Shown here in pieces: positions 56,462-64,000 of a DNA stretch of 64,000 bases; position 1 is the stretch's first letter; the number at the start of each line of letters is the position of its first letter. Location: assembly GCA_029880325.1 (NCBI GenBank), contig JAOUOP010000005.1, positions 117,899 to 181,898 of the forward strand, read 5' to 3'. A program made the translations under genes and the position numbers. This DNA is from Myxococcales bacterium. GTDB taxonomy: Bacteria > Myxococcota_A > Polyangia > Polyangiales > JAFGIB01. The notes under the pieces were generated by a model. It saw nothing but the letters and a program-made list of their open reading frames with translations, made no database searches and was not told where the DNA came from.

Positions 56462-57050
56462 GGCCCGGCCGCCCCGCGGCGCGCTCGGGCACCTCTTCGG
56501 CGATCTTTTGTACCTGGAAGCGCCACAGCTTCAGCGGTGTCGTGGCGTCGAGGCCGGCCTTGCGGGCGGCGATGGCGATCTGCTGCGCGGGCGTGTCGAC
56601 ACCGTCGATCTGCGGCAAGAGCACGCCGCGGCGCCCGTCGGCGGCGACCACCACGCCGTAGCGCTGGGGGTCGAGGGCCGTGGCGTCGGCGATCGCCTCC
56701 GGCCGCGCCAGGATGCTCAGCTCGATCGTCAGGCCCTCGAGCTCCTCGGCGACGACCGGATAAAAGCGCGGGTCGCGGGTGGCGGCCGAGATGGCGCAGC
56801 TGGCGACTTCTTCCGAGAGGCTTTCGAGGACCGGCTCCATGTGACCGATGCAGCCGCGCAGGGCGCCGCTTTCTTCACGCAGCGTGACGAAGACGCCGCG
56901 CGAGCTACGCCATGGTGGCGGTTGGGCGGGCGGGGCGTAGGGGCGTTGCTGCAGGTGGGCGGCGATGGCAGCGCGGGCGATGGCGAGCAGCACTCGAGGC
57001 GGCTCGCTGTGCTGGCTGCTGTCGTGGCTGTGTGCGGTGCTTTGCTCCAT
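56451..57050 (-). CDS. amrA: AMMECR1 domain protein (AmmeMemoRadiSam system A)
   Basis: A 199-residue AMMECR1 protein. The family core RGVFVTLREESGALRGCIGH is followed by AISAATRDPRFYPV and LTIELSILARPE. AMMECR1 proteins normally occur with Memo and a radical SAM enzyme (AmmeMemoRadiSam). Here the radical SAM gene is 27 bases upstream on the same strand and pcm follows with an 11-base overlap. Its biochemical role is unknown. Confidence 0.9.
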   Translation of the reverse strand: MEQSTAHSHDSSQHSEPPRVLLAIARAAIAAHLQQRPYAPPAQPPPWRSSRGVFVTLREESGALRGCIGHMEPVLESLSEEVASCAISAATRDPRFYPVVAEELEGLTIELSILARPEAIADATALDPQRYGVVVAADGRRGVLLPQIDGVDTPAQQIAIAARKAGLDATTPLKLWRFQVQKIAEEVPERAAGRPGHGA

Positions 57051-57077
57051 GCCTGGCCGTCCTCGATTGCGCCTCGC

Positions 57078-58169
57078 TCACAGCCCGAGGGGCACCCGCA
57101 TGCGGCGCGAGCCCCAGGTCCCCGGTTTTGCCTCGAAGCGTCCGGCGAGCCCGTGACCGCAGCCGCGACAGCGGCCGTCGTCGAGCCTCCACGCGCCCAG
57201 CTGGTACCAGTCGCGCTCGATCAGGACCTGCCCGCAGCCGGCGCAGTAGGTGGATTGGCCGAGCTTGTCGTGCACGTTGCCGGTGTAGACGTGTTTGAGG
57301 CCCGCGGCCAGGGCCTGTTGCCGGGCGCGGCTGAGGGTTGCGGGCGGCGTCGGTGGCACCTCGCGCATTTTGAAGTCGGGGTGAAAGGCGCTGAAGTGCA
57401 GTGGCACCTCGGGGCCCAGCTGCTCGACCATGAAGCGGCACAGGGCCTCGACTTCGGCTTCGCTGTCGTTGTGACCGGGGATCAGCAGGGTGGTGACCTC
57501 GAGCCAGGTGTCGGTCTCGTGCTTCAAGTACCGAAGCGTGTCGAGCACCGGCGCCAGCGAGGCGAAGCAGAGCTTTTTGTAGAAGCCCTCGGTGAAGGCC
57601 TTGAGGTCCACGTTGACCGCGTCCAGCGGCGCGAAGAAGGCCTCGCGCGCCCGCTCGCTGATGTAGCCGGCGGTCACCGCCACGTTGGCAATGCCGCGCT
57701 CGCGCGCCGCTTCGGCGCAGTCGATGGCGTACTCGGCGAAGATGATCGGATCGTTGTAGGTGTAGGCGATGGACTTGCAGCCGGCGCCCATGGCGGCCTC
57801 GACCACGGCCTCGGGCGTGGCCACGTCGGTCAGGCGGTCCATCTCGCGGGCCTTGGAGATGTCCCAGTTCTGGCAGAAGCGGCAGCCCAGGTTACAGCCG
57901 GCGGTTCCGAAGGAGAGCACGGCGCTGCCGGGGTAGAAGTGGTTGAGGGGCTTTTTCTCGATGGGGTCGACGCAGAAGCCGGAAGCGCGACCGTAGCTGG
58001 TCAGCTCGACCTGGCCCGCGCGGGCGCGGCGGATGAAGCAAAAGCCGCGCTGCCCCTCCTTCATGGTGCAGTAGCGGGGGCAGAGGTCGCACTGCACGCG
58101 CCCGCTGTCGGTGCTGTGGTGCCAGCTGCCGACGACGACTCCGGGCTCGAGCTGGGGACGATCCTTCAC
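57078..58169 (-). CDS. amrS: AmmeMemoRadiSam radical SAM enzyme
   Basis: A 363-residue radical SAM protein. The cluster motif is CNLGCRFC with Cys92, 96 and 99. Family features include an N-terminal QCDLCPRYC with further Cys, FGTAGCNLGCRFCQNWDIS and AYTYNDPIIFAEYA. The C-terminal ~60 residues contain a zinc-ribbon-like CAGCG...CRGCG. It is the first gene of a three-gene unit, amrS-amrA-pcm, without a Memo gene in the window. Confidence 0.92.
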   Translation of the reverse strand: MKDRPQLEPGVVVGSWHHSTDSGRVQCDLCPRYCTMKEGQRGFCFIRRARAGQVELTSYGRASGFCVDPIEKKPLNHFYPGSAVLSFGTAGCNLGCRFCQNWDISKAREMDRLTDVATPEAVVEAAMGAGCKSIAYTYNDPIIFAEYAIDCAEAARERGIANVAVTAGYISERAREAFFAPLDAVNVDLKAFTEGFYKKLCFASLAPVLDTLRYLKHETDTWLEVTTLLIPGHNDSEAEVEALCRFMVEQLGPEVPLHFSAFHPDFKMREVPPTPPATLSRARQQALAAGLKHVYTGNVHDKLGQSTYCAGCGQVLIERDWYQLGAWRLDDGRCRGCGHGLAGRFEAKPGTWGSRRMRVPLGL

Positions 58170-58263
58170 TTCCTCAGCTTAATCACGGCATGGGCGGCCG
58201 CTACAGCGCACTGGTCGAAGCGCTCTAAAGCTTTGGGGGGCAGCGTTCGATTGGGGGGCTGAC

Positions 58264-59421
58264 ATGGCCGCGATGCCCACCGTTTCCAGCTCACGACTGC
58301 CCTTCCTGGTGCTGCTGCTGCTGCTGTGGCCCAGTTCCGCCCTTGCGACGCCCAGGCTCACCCCGATCCTCACCTACCCGGGCTCGGATGAAGCGGGTGG
58401 CTTTGAAGGTGCCGTGGATCGGGCGGCCAAGCGGCGGCCCGTCGTGCGCCAGGTCTACGTTGCACCCCTGGCCCCGGTCCCCACCCGGCCGCGCTTCACG
58501 CCTGTGGTCCAGGTTGAAGCCGCCCCGCTGCCGGCGCCGCCGTCGCAATCGCCCGCCGGTGCGCCCGTGCGCCAAGTCTACGCCGCGCCGCTGGCCCCGC
58601 CACCGCCCGGCCCGCCCTACCGTGCGGCCCTGTCGGTGCCGGCGCAGCAAGGGCAGTCCGATGCGTCCGCCCCGGTCGTCTCTCCCGAACCGACCACCGA
58701 GGCTCCCGTCGAGCGCGCCGACCTGCGCCCGGACGCGGTGGCCCGAAACTCCGCTTTGAGCGCCGCCCCGACTGTGACTTCCCGCCGTGATGACGCGCCC
58801 CCGAAGGCGGCCGACGACGACGAGGACTCGGGCCCCCTGGACTTGCTGATCTTCGAGGCCTTCGCCGGGCGCAGCTACATGACGATGGCCCTCGGTCGCA
58901 ACGACGATGTCATCGCCGCCCTGGAGGCGCTGCCCGAGCAGGGAACGACGCCGGACCTGGAGGCGCTGGCAGACGCCCAGGTCATCGACACCATCTCCGG
59001 CAACGGCGCCGTGGTCGGCGGTGCCACCTCGCTGCGTCTGGCTTTTCTCTCCCTGGGCAGCCGCCTGGCCTATTCGAGCTACGACCAGGCGGAGATTTTG
59101 ACGGTGTTGGGCGAGCTGGCCTTTCGCGTCGGTGGCGATCCGGTCGAGCTCAGCTTTGGCTTTGGCCTCGGCGGCGGCTGGCTCTACGGCGTGCCGGCCG
59201 CGATGATCGAAGCCAATAGCGGCATGGCCATGCGTGCGGGATTGGGCCTTTCGGTGCGCGTGCACCAGAACATTTCGCTCGGCCTGGGCACCGAGGCCGT
59301 CGGTCTCTTCCTGGCAGGCAAGGGCATCTCGCCGGCGCAGCTGGGTGATTTCTCCAAGGACAGCGACCACCCCATCGGCGCCCAACTCCCGGTCCACGGC
59401 AGCGTGAGCTTCCTGTTGTAG
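58264..59421 (+). CDS. Secreted protein with Pro-rich linker and outer-membrane beta-barrel-like domain
   Basis: A 385-residue protein with a signal peptide (residues about 1-28, ending SSALA). Residues about 30-175 are rich in Pro/Ala with two short repeats, RQVYVAPLAP and RQVYAAPLAP. The rest (about 190-385) alternates hydrophobic and polar residues and has many Gly-rich turns (FGFGLGGGWLYG, GNGAVVGGATSLRLAFLSLG), ending FLL, as in outer-membrane barrels. A role in the outer membrane is inferred; no family is recognised. Confidence 0.6.
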   Translation: MAAMPTVSSSRLPFLVLLLLLWPSSALATPRLTPILTYPGSDEAGGFEGAVDRAAKRRPVVRQVYVAPLAPVPTRPRFTPVVQVEAAPLPAPPSQSPAGAPVRQVYAAPLAPPPPGPPYRAALSVPAQQGQSDASAPVVSPEPTTEAPVERADLRPDAVARNSALSAAPTVTSRRDDAPPKAADDDEDSGPLDLLIFEAFAGRSYMTMALGRNDDVIAALEALPEQGTTPDLEALADAQVIDTISGNGAVVGGATSLRLAFLSLGSRLAYSSYDQAEILTVLGELAFRVGGDPVELSFGFGLGGGWLYGVPAAMIEANSGMAMRAGLGLSVRVHQNISLGLGTEAVGLFLAGKGISPAQLGDFSKDSDHPIGAQLPVHGSVSFLL

Positions 59422-59664
59422 TCCACTTGACTGGGGGCTGCGCGAAGCCTCGGCGTGTGCAAGGCCCGTACAGGGTGCGACATGCAGGTGCCTGCCAGTT
59501 AGATCGCTTCGAAAAATCTTTGCTGGTAGCGAAGAAAACGCGCGACTCGCATCCAACGCCGAGCTAGAATCGCACTCTTTTCCGAACCGTCACCCGATCG
59601 AAACAAACGGGGCTCATGCTGGAGAGCGAGTGATGGAAAACGCTGGCAAAAGGCAGGTGGGACG

Positions 59665-59769
59665 ATGAGCAAGCTCGGAAGTCTGGTTAAGGGCTACACC
59701 CTCGGAACGATCTTCGTGCTGGCCCACGTGGCCACCCACGACCTGCGCGTGCGCCGCCTTTCGCGGTAG
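59665..59769 (+). CDS. Possible 34-residue membrane peptide
   Basis: ATG at 59665 follows GCAGGTGGGACG, a weak ribosome-binding site. The product begins MSKLGSLVKGYTLGTIFVLA and has one hydrophobic stretch (about 8-21), then a basic tail (LRVRRLSR). It lies alone in the 390-base gap before the siroheme synthase gene; a TAGAAT element at about 59565 could belong to its promoter. Confidence 0.35.
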   Translation: MSKLGSLVKGYTLGTIFVLAHVATHDLRVRRLSR

Positions 59770-59811
59770 ATTCCTCCGAACCCTCGGCGCCGGAGCGCGT
59801 AGAGTAGGCGG

Positions 59812-60804
59812 GTGCAGCAGCTACCCATCTTTCTGCGTCTGCAGGGACGGCCGTGCCTGGTCGTCGGCGGTGGTCCGGTGGCGGCGCGCAAGGCCGAGTT
59901 GCTGGTCGCCGCCGGCGCTTTGACACGTGTGGTCGCCGAGCACATCGGCGCGGCCCTGGGGGCCTGGGCGGCGACCGCCGATGGTGTCGTGCTCGAGCAG
60001 CGCCGCTACGAGAGCCGGGACCTTTTGGGCGTGGTGCTCGTCATCGCCGCCACCGACCGCCCCGAAGTCAACGCTGCCATCAGCGCCGAGGCCCGCGCCC
60101 GTGGCATCCCCATCAACGTGGTCGATGCTCCCGAGCTTTGCGACTTCTTCATGCCCTCCATCGTCGACCGCGACCCGGTGGTGGTCGCCGTCGGCACCGG
60201 CGGCGCCTCGCCCGTGCTCGCGCGGCTCACGCGCGCCCGGCTCGAAGCCGTGCTGCACCCGCAGTTGGGGCGCTTGGCCGATTTCGCCGGGCGCATGCGC
60301 GGCCCGGTGGCCGCTGCGTTTCCCGAGCTGGGGCCGCGCCGGCGTGTGTGGGAGCAGGTATTCGACGGCGAGCTGGCCGAGCAGGTGCTGGCCGGCGACA
60401 GCGAGGGCGCCGAGCGACGCCTGCGCCAGCAGCTGGCCGGCGACGCGGTTGCGCTGCGACCCGTGGTCTCCCTGATCGCCACCGGCGACGGCGACCCCGA
60501 ACGGCTCAGCCTGGGGGCCCTGCGGCGGCTGGGCGCGGCTGAAGTCGTGTTGCACGACGCCGCCATCCCTGCCGCCATTGTGGCGCTGGCCCGGCGCGAT
60601 GCCGAGCGACGGCTGCTACCGACCTCGGCCGTGACGCCGGGCGACCTGGCGCCGCTCTGGACCGAGCTGGCGTCCCACCTGAGCGAGGGCGTGCGGCTCG
60701 GCGTGCTGATTTGCGGTGATCCCTTTGCCAGCGTCCAGGGCCTGCCGCTACCGGCCGAGGCGCGCGCCGGCGCCCAGTGGGAGCTGCTGCGCCCGGCGCC
60801 GTGA
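59812..60804 (+). CDS. Precorrin-2 dehydrogenase domain with shrunken methyltransferase-like domain
   Basis: GTG start at 59812. Residues about 1-205 form the CysG N-terminal/Met8p-like module: PIFLRLQGRPCLVVGGGPVA (NAD site), FFMPSIVDRDPVVVAVGTGG, and PQLGRLADFAGRMRG. This part makes sirohydrochlorin from precorrin-2. The remaining ~110 residues begin like a uroporphyrinogen III methyltransferase (SLIATGDGDPERLSLGALRR), but the domain is about 110 instead of ~240 residues and its GxGxGD loop is altered, so it is probably inactive. The substrate methylation must be done elsewhere. Confidence 0.8.
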   Translation: MQQLPIFLRLQGRPCLVVGGGPVAARKAELLVAAGALTRVVAEHIGAALGAWAATADGVVLEQRRYESRDLLGVVLVIAATDRPEVNAAISAEARARGIPINVVDAPELCDFFMPSIVDRDPVVVAVGTGGASPVLARLTRARLEAVLHPQLGRLADFAGRMRGPVAAAFPELGPRRRVWEQVFDGELAEQVLAGDSEGAERRLRQQLAGDAVALRPVVSLIATGDGDPERLSLGALRRLGAAEVVLHDAAIPAAIVALARRDAERRLLPTSAVTPGDLAPLWTELASHLSEGVRLGVLICGDPFASVQGLPLPAEARAGAQWELLRPAP

Positions 60805-60888
60805 TCGATTCGGCAGGCTCATGCACATCGCCCGGCACCCGTGGTAGCGTCCCGTCCCGGAAGGTTGCGGGAGAAGTGGTAGCGAAGC

Positions 60889-63474
60889 GTGCGGTTTCAT
60901 CGAGTTGAGAAGCGAGTGCGGGCGGTCCTTTCCGTGGCCACCCCGGGTGTGACCTGGCCCGTGTTGGCGGTGTTGCTCTGTGGTTGGGGCTGCGCTTCGT
61001 CGGACGGCGAGGGCGATGATTCGAGTGTATCGGATCGGGAGCAGCAGGCGGCCACGGCCGCTCCGACGCAGCCGGACGCGAGCGTGCCGGAGCCGAGCGC
61101 AAAGCCGGCCATGGATGCGGCTGTCGACGCAGCCGTCGCGCCCGTCGATGCCGAGGCCGAAGCCGCCGTCATCGACGCGGGCGACGGAGACGATGCGGGC
61201 GACCCGGGGAGCGAGTCGCCCCGCGAAGGCAGCTGCTTCGATGCGGTGATCAACGCGGACGAAACCGACGTCGACTGTGGCGGCTCCGAGTGCGGGCCCT
61301 GTTCGACCGATGCGTTTTGCCTGGTCGATAGTGACTGCAAGGACGGCCTGTGCGCCGCCGACGGCCGCTGCGGTCCCGACGACTGCCCCGACGACCCGCT
61401 CAAGCGCCTGCCCGGCCTGTGCGGCTGCGGCTTGCCCGACGAGCTCGACAGTGACGGCGACGGCATTCCCGACTGCAAGGACCAGTGCCCCGAGGACGCG
61501 GCGAAGCTCAAGCCCGGGCGCTGCGGCTGCGGCGTCGTCGAGAGCACGCTCGACACCGACAACGACAGTTACCTCGACTGCGAAGAGGACTGTGACCACG
61601 ATCCCCTCAAGCAGGAGCCCGGCGACTGCGGCTGCGGCGAAGTCGAGACCGACAGCGACTTCGACGGCAGCTCCGACTGCATCGACGAGTGCCCGGACGA
61701 CAGCGGCAAGGCCGAGCGGGGAGCCTGCGGCTGCGGTGAGCCCGAGACCGACAGCGACGGCGACGGCAGCCCCGACTGCGTCGACGCCTGTGAGGCCGAT
61801 CCGGCCAAGAGCAGCGCTGGCATCTGCGGCTGCGGCCAGAGCGACGCCGACGGCGACGGTGACGGCAGCGCCGACTGCCTCGACGACTGCCCCGCCGACC
61901 CGGCCAAGACCGAGCCCGGCGCCTGCGGCTGCGGCGAAGTCGAGACCGACAGCGACGGCGACGGCAGCCCCGACTGCGTTGACGGCTGTCCCGACAGCGC
62001 CGAAAAGACCGACGCGGGCGTCTGCGGCTGCGGGGCCGCGGAAACCCTGACCGACAGCGACGGCGACGGCACGCCGGACTGCAACGACAGTTGCCCCGAC
62101 AGCGCCATCAAGACCGAAGCGGGCGTCTGTGGCTGTGACGTCGCCGACAGCGACAGCGACGGCGACGGCGCCCTCGACTGCCAGGAAGAGTGCGACTTCG
62201 ACCCGGCCAAGACCGAGCCCGGCAGGTGTGGCTGCGGGTTGTCGGACGGCGACAGCGACGGCGATGGCGTCGACGACTGCGACGACGGCTGTCCCTTCGA
62301 CATCGCCAAGACGCTGGCGGGCGAGTGCGGCTGCGGCGTGGCGGAGACCGGCGACAGCGATGGCGACGGCGCGGCCGACTGCAACGACGACTGTGCTTTC
62401 GACATCGCGAAGACCGAGCCGGGGCAGTGTGGCTGCGGCGTGGCGGAGACCGGCGACAGCGACGGCGACGGGGTGGCCGACTGCAACGACGGGTGCCCAT
62501 CGGACATGGCCAAGACCGAAGTCGGCGAATGCGGCTGCGGCGTGGCGGAGACCGGCGACAGCGACGGCGACGGGGTGGCCGACTGCAACGACGGGTGCCC
62601 TTTGGACATGGCCAAGACCGAAGCCGGCCAGTGCGGCTGCGGCGCTTCGGACGTCGACAGCGATGGGGACGGCATGGCGGACTGCAACGACGACTGCCCC
62701 TCGGACATGGCGAAGACCACGCCGGGCGAGTGCGGCTGCGGCGAGGTCGAGACCGGCGACAGCGACGGCGACGGCGCGCACGACTGCAACGACGAGTGCC
62801 CGGGCAACCCCGCGCGCACGGTGGCCGGCGTCTGCGGCTGTTCGGTGAGCGACCCCGACACCGACAGCGACGGCGACGGACTGGCCGACTGCGATGAAGA
62901 GGCCGACGGCGACCCCTGGACCGACAAGGACATCTTCAACGGCATGCGTGCCAGCCTGATGCACCAGTGCTCGGGCACGCCCGGCTGCAGCCGCATCGAC
63001 ACCGAGGCCGAGATCGACGCCTGTGTGGCCAACTCCAGCACGCACTACGAGACGCGCGATCAAAGCGCTGGCTGGAGCTGGAGCGCGCCGACCACGCCCC
63101 AGGTCTGCGATCCCGGCCACGGCTTTGCGCCCCAGTGGTCGGCGGCGAACTGCAGCCAGGACAAGTGGCAGATCGACTGGACTGGCTACATCGATCTCTC
63201 CGCAGGCAACCACTGCTTCACCCTCATCGGCGGCACCTCCAGCTCGTGCACGAGCTTTCTCTTCGAGGGCGCGCTGATGTACGCCAGCCAGGCGCTGGTC
63301 GACCGCACCCAATGCTTCGACGTCAGCGCCGGCGCTTACCCGATCCGCTGGTTCCACATCATGGACGACAGCCGCAGCAGCGGGGACTTGCAGATCCTCT
63401 ATTGCGAGGGCGGCGCGAGTTCGTGCACGCCGAGCGAAGTGCTGCCGGCCTCGCGGCTGCGCCCCAGTCTTTGA
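60889..63474 (+). CDS. Large lipoprotein with 15 TSP3-like Ca-binding repeats and PA14-like end
   Basis: An 861-residue protein from GTG at 60889 with a signal peptide and lipobox CGWGC. After an Ala/Asp-rich linker and a Cys-rich region, 15 repeats of about 37 residues follow, each with a CGCG-type pair and a D-x-D-x-D-G calcium-binding loop (TDSDGDGSPDC, CPDDPAKTEPG-like). The C-terminal ~190 residues contain a PA14/GLEYA-like domain (WTGYIDLSAGNHCFTLIGGT, AGAYPIRWFHIMDDSRSSGD). It should be an adhesin or sugar-binding surface protein stiffened by calcium. The repeats are also visible at DNA level. Confidence 0.85.
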   Translation: MRFHRVEKRVRAVLSVATPGVTWPVLAVLLCGWGCASSDGEGDDSSVSDREQQAATAAPTQPDASVPEPSAKPAMDAAVDAAVAPVDAEAEAAVIDAGDGDDAGDPGSESPREGSCFDAVINADETDVDCGGSECGPCSTDAFCLVDSDCKDGLCAADGRCGPDDCPDDPLKRLPGLCGCGLPDELDSDGDGIPDCKDQCPEDAAKLKPGRCGCGVVESTLDTDNDSYLDCEEDCDHDPLKQEPGDCGCGEVETDSDFDGSSDCIDECPDDSGKAERGACGCGEPETDSDGDGSPDCVDACEADPAKSSAGICGCGQSDADGDGDGSADCLDDCPADPAKTEPGACGCGEVETDSDGDGSPDCVDGCPDSAEKTDAGVCGCGAAETLTDSDGDGTPDCNDSCPDSAIKTEAGVCGCDVADSDSDGDGALDCQEECDFDPAKTEPGRCGCGLSDGDSDGDGVDDCDDGCPFDIAKTLAGECGCGVAETGDSDGDGAADCNDDCAFDIAKTEPGQCGCGVAETGDSDGDGVADCNDGCPSDMAKTEVGECGCGVAETGDSDGDGVADCNDGCPLDMAKTEAGQCGCGASDVDSDGDGMADCNDDCPSDMAKTTPGECGCGEVETGDSDGDGAHDCNDECPGNPARTVAGVCGCSVSDPDTDSDGDGLADCDEEADGDPWTDKDIFNGMRASLMHQCSGTPGCSRIDTEAEIDACVANSSTHYETRDQSAGWSWSAPTTPQVCDPGHGFAPQWSAANCSQDKWQIDWTGYIDLSAGNHCFTLIGGTSSSCTSFLFEGALMYASQALVDRTQCFDVSAGAYPIRWFHIMDDSRSSGDLQILYCEGGASSCTPSEVLPASRLRPSL

Positions 63475-63679
63475 CACGACCTTCGCGGCGGGCGTGCCGC
63501 CCTGCTCGACGGGAGGTCGAAGTCGAGCAGGGCGTAGCGAGTTCCAGGGCGGTCGCCCGCGGCGGTGCTACTAGATGTGCTCGGCGGGAGTGCTGAGCCG
63601 ATGATCGGGGTCGATACGATGCCAGATGCAAGGACGGCCTCCGCCGGAATACTCCGTGTATTTCTAGGCTGAAGTTCCA
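63475..63679. other. Gene-free sequence after the TSP3 lipoprotein
   Basis: No gene seen. The stretch ends with GAATACTCCGTGTATTTC (about 63652-63669), an imperfect palindrome of a kind that also appears in the core of the 34.8-kb element (ACATACAGAGTATATT on its minus strand). The likeness is weak. Confidence 0.3.
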
Positions 63680-63733
63680 CGCCCAAAACAGCGAAACCGC
63701 CTGGAATTCCAGGCGGTTTCGCTGTTTTGGGCG
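63680..63733. repeat. 54-bp perfect palindrome
   Basis: From CGCCCAAAACAGCGAAACCG to CGGTTTCGCTGTTTTGGGCG the sequence is perfectly self-complementary, centred on CCTGGAATTCCAGG, with no loop beyond AATT. It lies 69 bases before the transposase start. It could be a terminator for the upstream gene or part of the end of the insertion sequence. Confidence 0.8.
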
Positions 63734-63802
63734 CAATTTTGTACCCATGTAATTGTTCGCGATTACGCTTGTAGCAGCGATCTCTTTATGCAATCGTGGG
63801 CC

Positions 63803-64000
63803 ATGTACATCGATGTCGTGCCCAATCGAAACTCGCCGCCGGCCATCCTGCTGCGCGAATCGTTTCGAGAGGGAGGCAAGGTCCGCAAACGCACTGTCGC
63901 CAATCTTTCCGGCCTTTCGATGCAGCAGGTCGACAGTCTGCGATTGCTCCTCAAGGGCCGCCCGCTCGCACCCGTCGATGAGCTGTTCGACATCGTCGCC
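63803..64000 (+). CDS. IS1634-type transposase, N-terminal part (3' end outside window)
   Basis: From ATG at 63803 (an in-frame ATG is also at 63788) the frame is open to the window end. MYIDVVPNRNSPPAILLRES followed by REGGKVRKRTVANLSGLS is the typical opening of IS1634/IS4-superfamily DDE transposases. The catalytic residues lie beyond the window. Whether the element is complete cannot be told. Confidence 0.75.
   Translation, partial: MYIDVVPNRNSPPAILLRESFREGGKVRKRTVANLSGLSMQQVDSLRLLLKGRPLAPVDELFDIVA

Noticed and set aside
56412..58262. 616-residue plus-strand frame
   Set aside because: It lies opposite amrA and amrS, both with unmistakable motifs.
60748..63477. 909-residue minus-strand frame rich in Ala/Val
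   Set aside because: It is the complement of the tandem TSP3 repeat gene; the repeated composition keeps the frame open by chance.

Overview
The window is high-GC DNA (clearly above 60% by eye, not counted) from what looks like a large-genome Myxococcota, most likely of the Nannocystaceae/Polyangia kind. The pointers are a protein kinase fused to an AAA ATPase, an MglA-like GTPase, DUF4388 (PATAN-type) proteins, many lipoproteins built from Cys-rich, TSP3 or RCC1-like repeats, and a MaoC/UbiA/NhaR-like housekeeping background. No rRNA, tRNA, CRISPR array or phage block was found. The assignment is inference from gene content, not from a marker gene.

Layout. 1-1.6 kb: end of a cupin gene, an SDR, and an alpha/beta hydrolase cut off just after its nucleophile. 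1.6-5.75 kb: a 1372-residue kinase/ATPase, then a decayed fragment to 6.3 kb. 6.6-12.8 kb: a compact locus in which a minus-strand operon (acyl carrier protein, MaoC dehydratase, SDR, FkbH-type HAD protein, membrane-anchored SGNH protein) diverges from an MBOAT O-acyltransferase. This parallels DltB/DltC/DltD and is the best candidate here for an undescribed surface-acylation system. 12.8-18.4 kb: a gene graveyard (an intact DUF1244 gene, a frameshifted gene, a LuxR-type stub joined to a headless beta-propeller gene, diverged repeats). 18.4-21.3 kb: SulP anion transporter and divergent LysR regulator with a palindromic site between them. 21.4-22.9 kb: RCC1-like lipoprotein. 22.9-28.6 kb: a complete oligopeptide ABC importer operon (D-F-A-B-C). 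28.6-32.4 kb: UbiA prenyltransferase, MaoC-like protein, hybrid histidine kinase, NUDIX stub.

32.4-35.6 kb: MglA-like GTPase divergent from a DUF4388 protein, then a 2',3'-cyclic RNA phosphodiesterase; a 185-bp element with perfect 38-bp inverted arms sits exactly between the last two genes. 35.7-39.9 kb: fused MFS/spermidine-synthase protein and a membrane protein. 39.9-45.2 kb: surface lipoproteins, including a copper monooxygenase-like protein and a heme-motif/Cys-repeat protein; two copies of a ~170-bp terminal-inverted-repeat element flank the latter. 45.4-49.7 kb: small unknown gene, glycosyltransferase, isocitrate dehydrogenase-type enzyme, atypical methionyl-tRNA synthetase. 50-53.4 kb: second DUF4388 protein, exported isoaspartyl methyltransferase, PilZ protein, small secreted protein. 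53.7-55.8 kb: PPOX-type oxidoreductase, sirtuin and diheme lipoprotein in an overlapping operon. 55.8-58.2 kb: AmmeMemoRadiSam radical SAM enzyme and AMMECR1 protein with a cytosolic Pcm, but no Memo gene. 58.2-63.5 kb: outer-membrane-type protein, siroheme synthase N-terminal domain with a shrunken second domain, and a 15-repeat TSP3 lipoprotein. 63.5-64 kb: a 54-bp perfect palindrome and the start of an IS1634-type transposase.

Functionally the window mixes cell-envelope construction (acylation locus, lipoproteins, glycosyltransferase), signalling (kinase, hybrid histidine kinase, GTPase, PATAN, PilZ) and nutrient import, with several signs of recombination and small mobile repeats.
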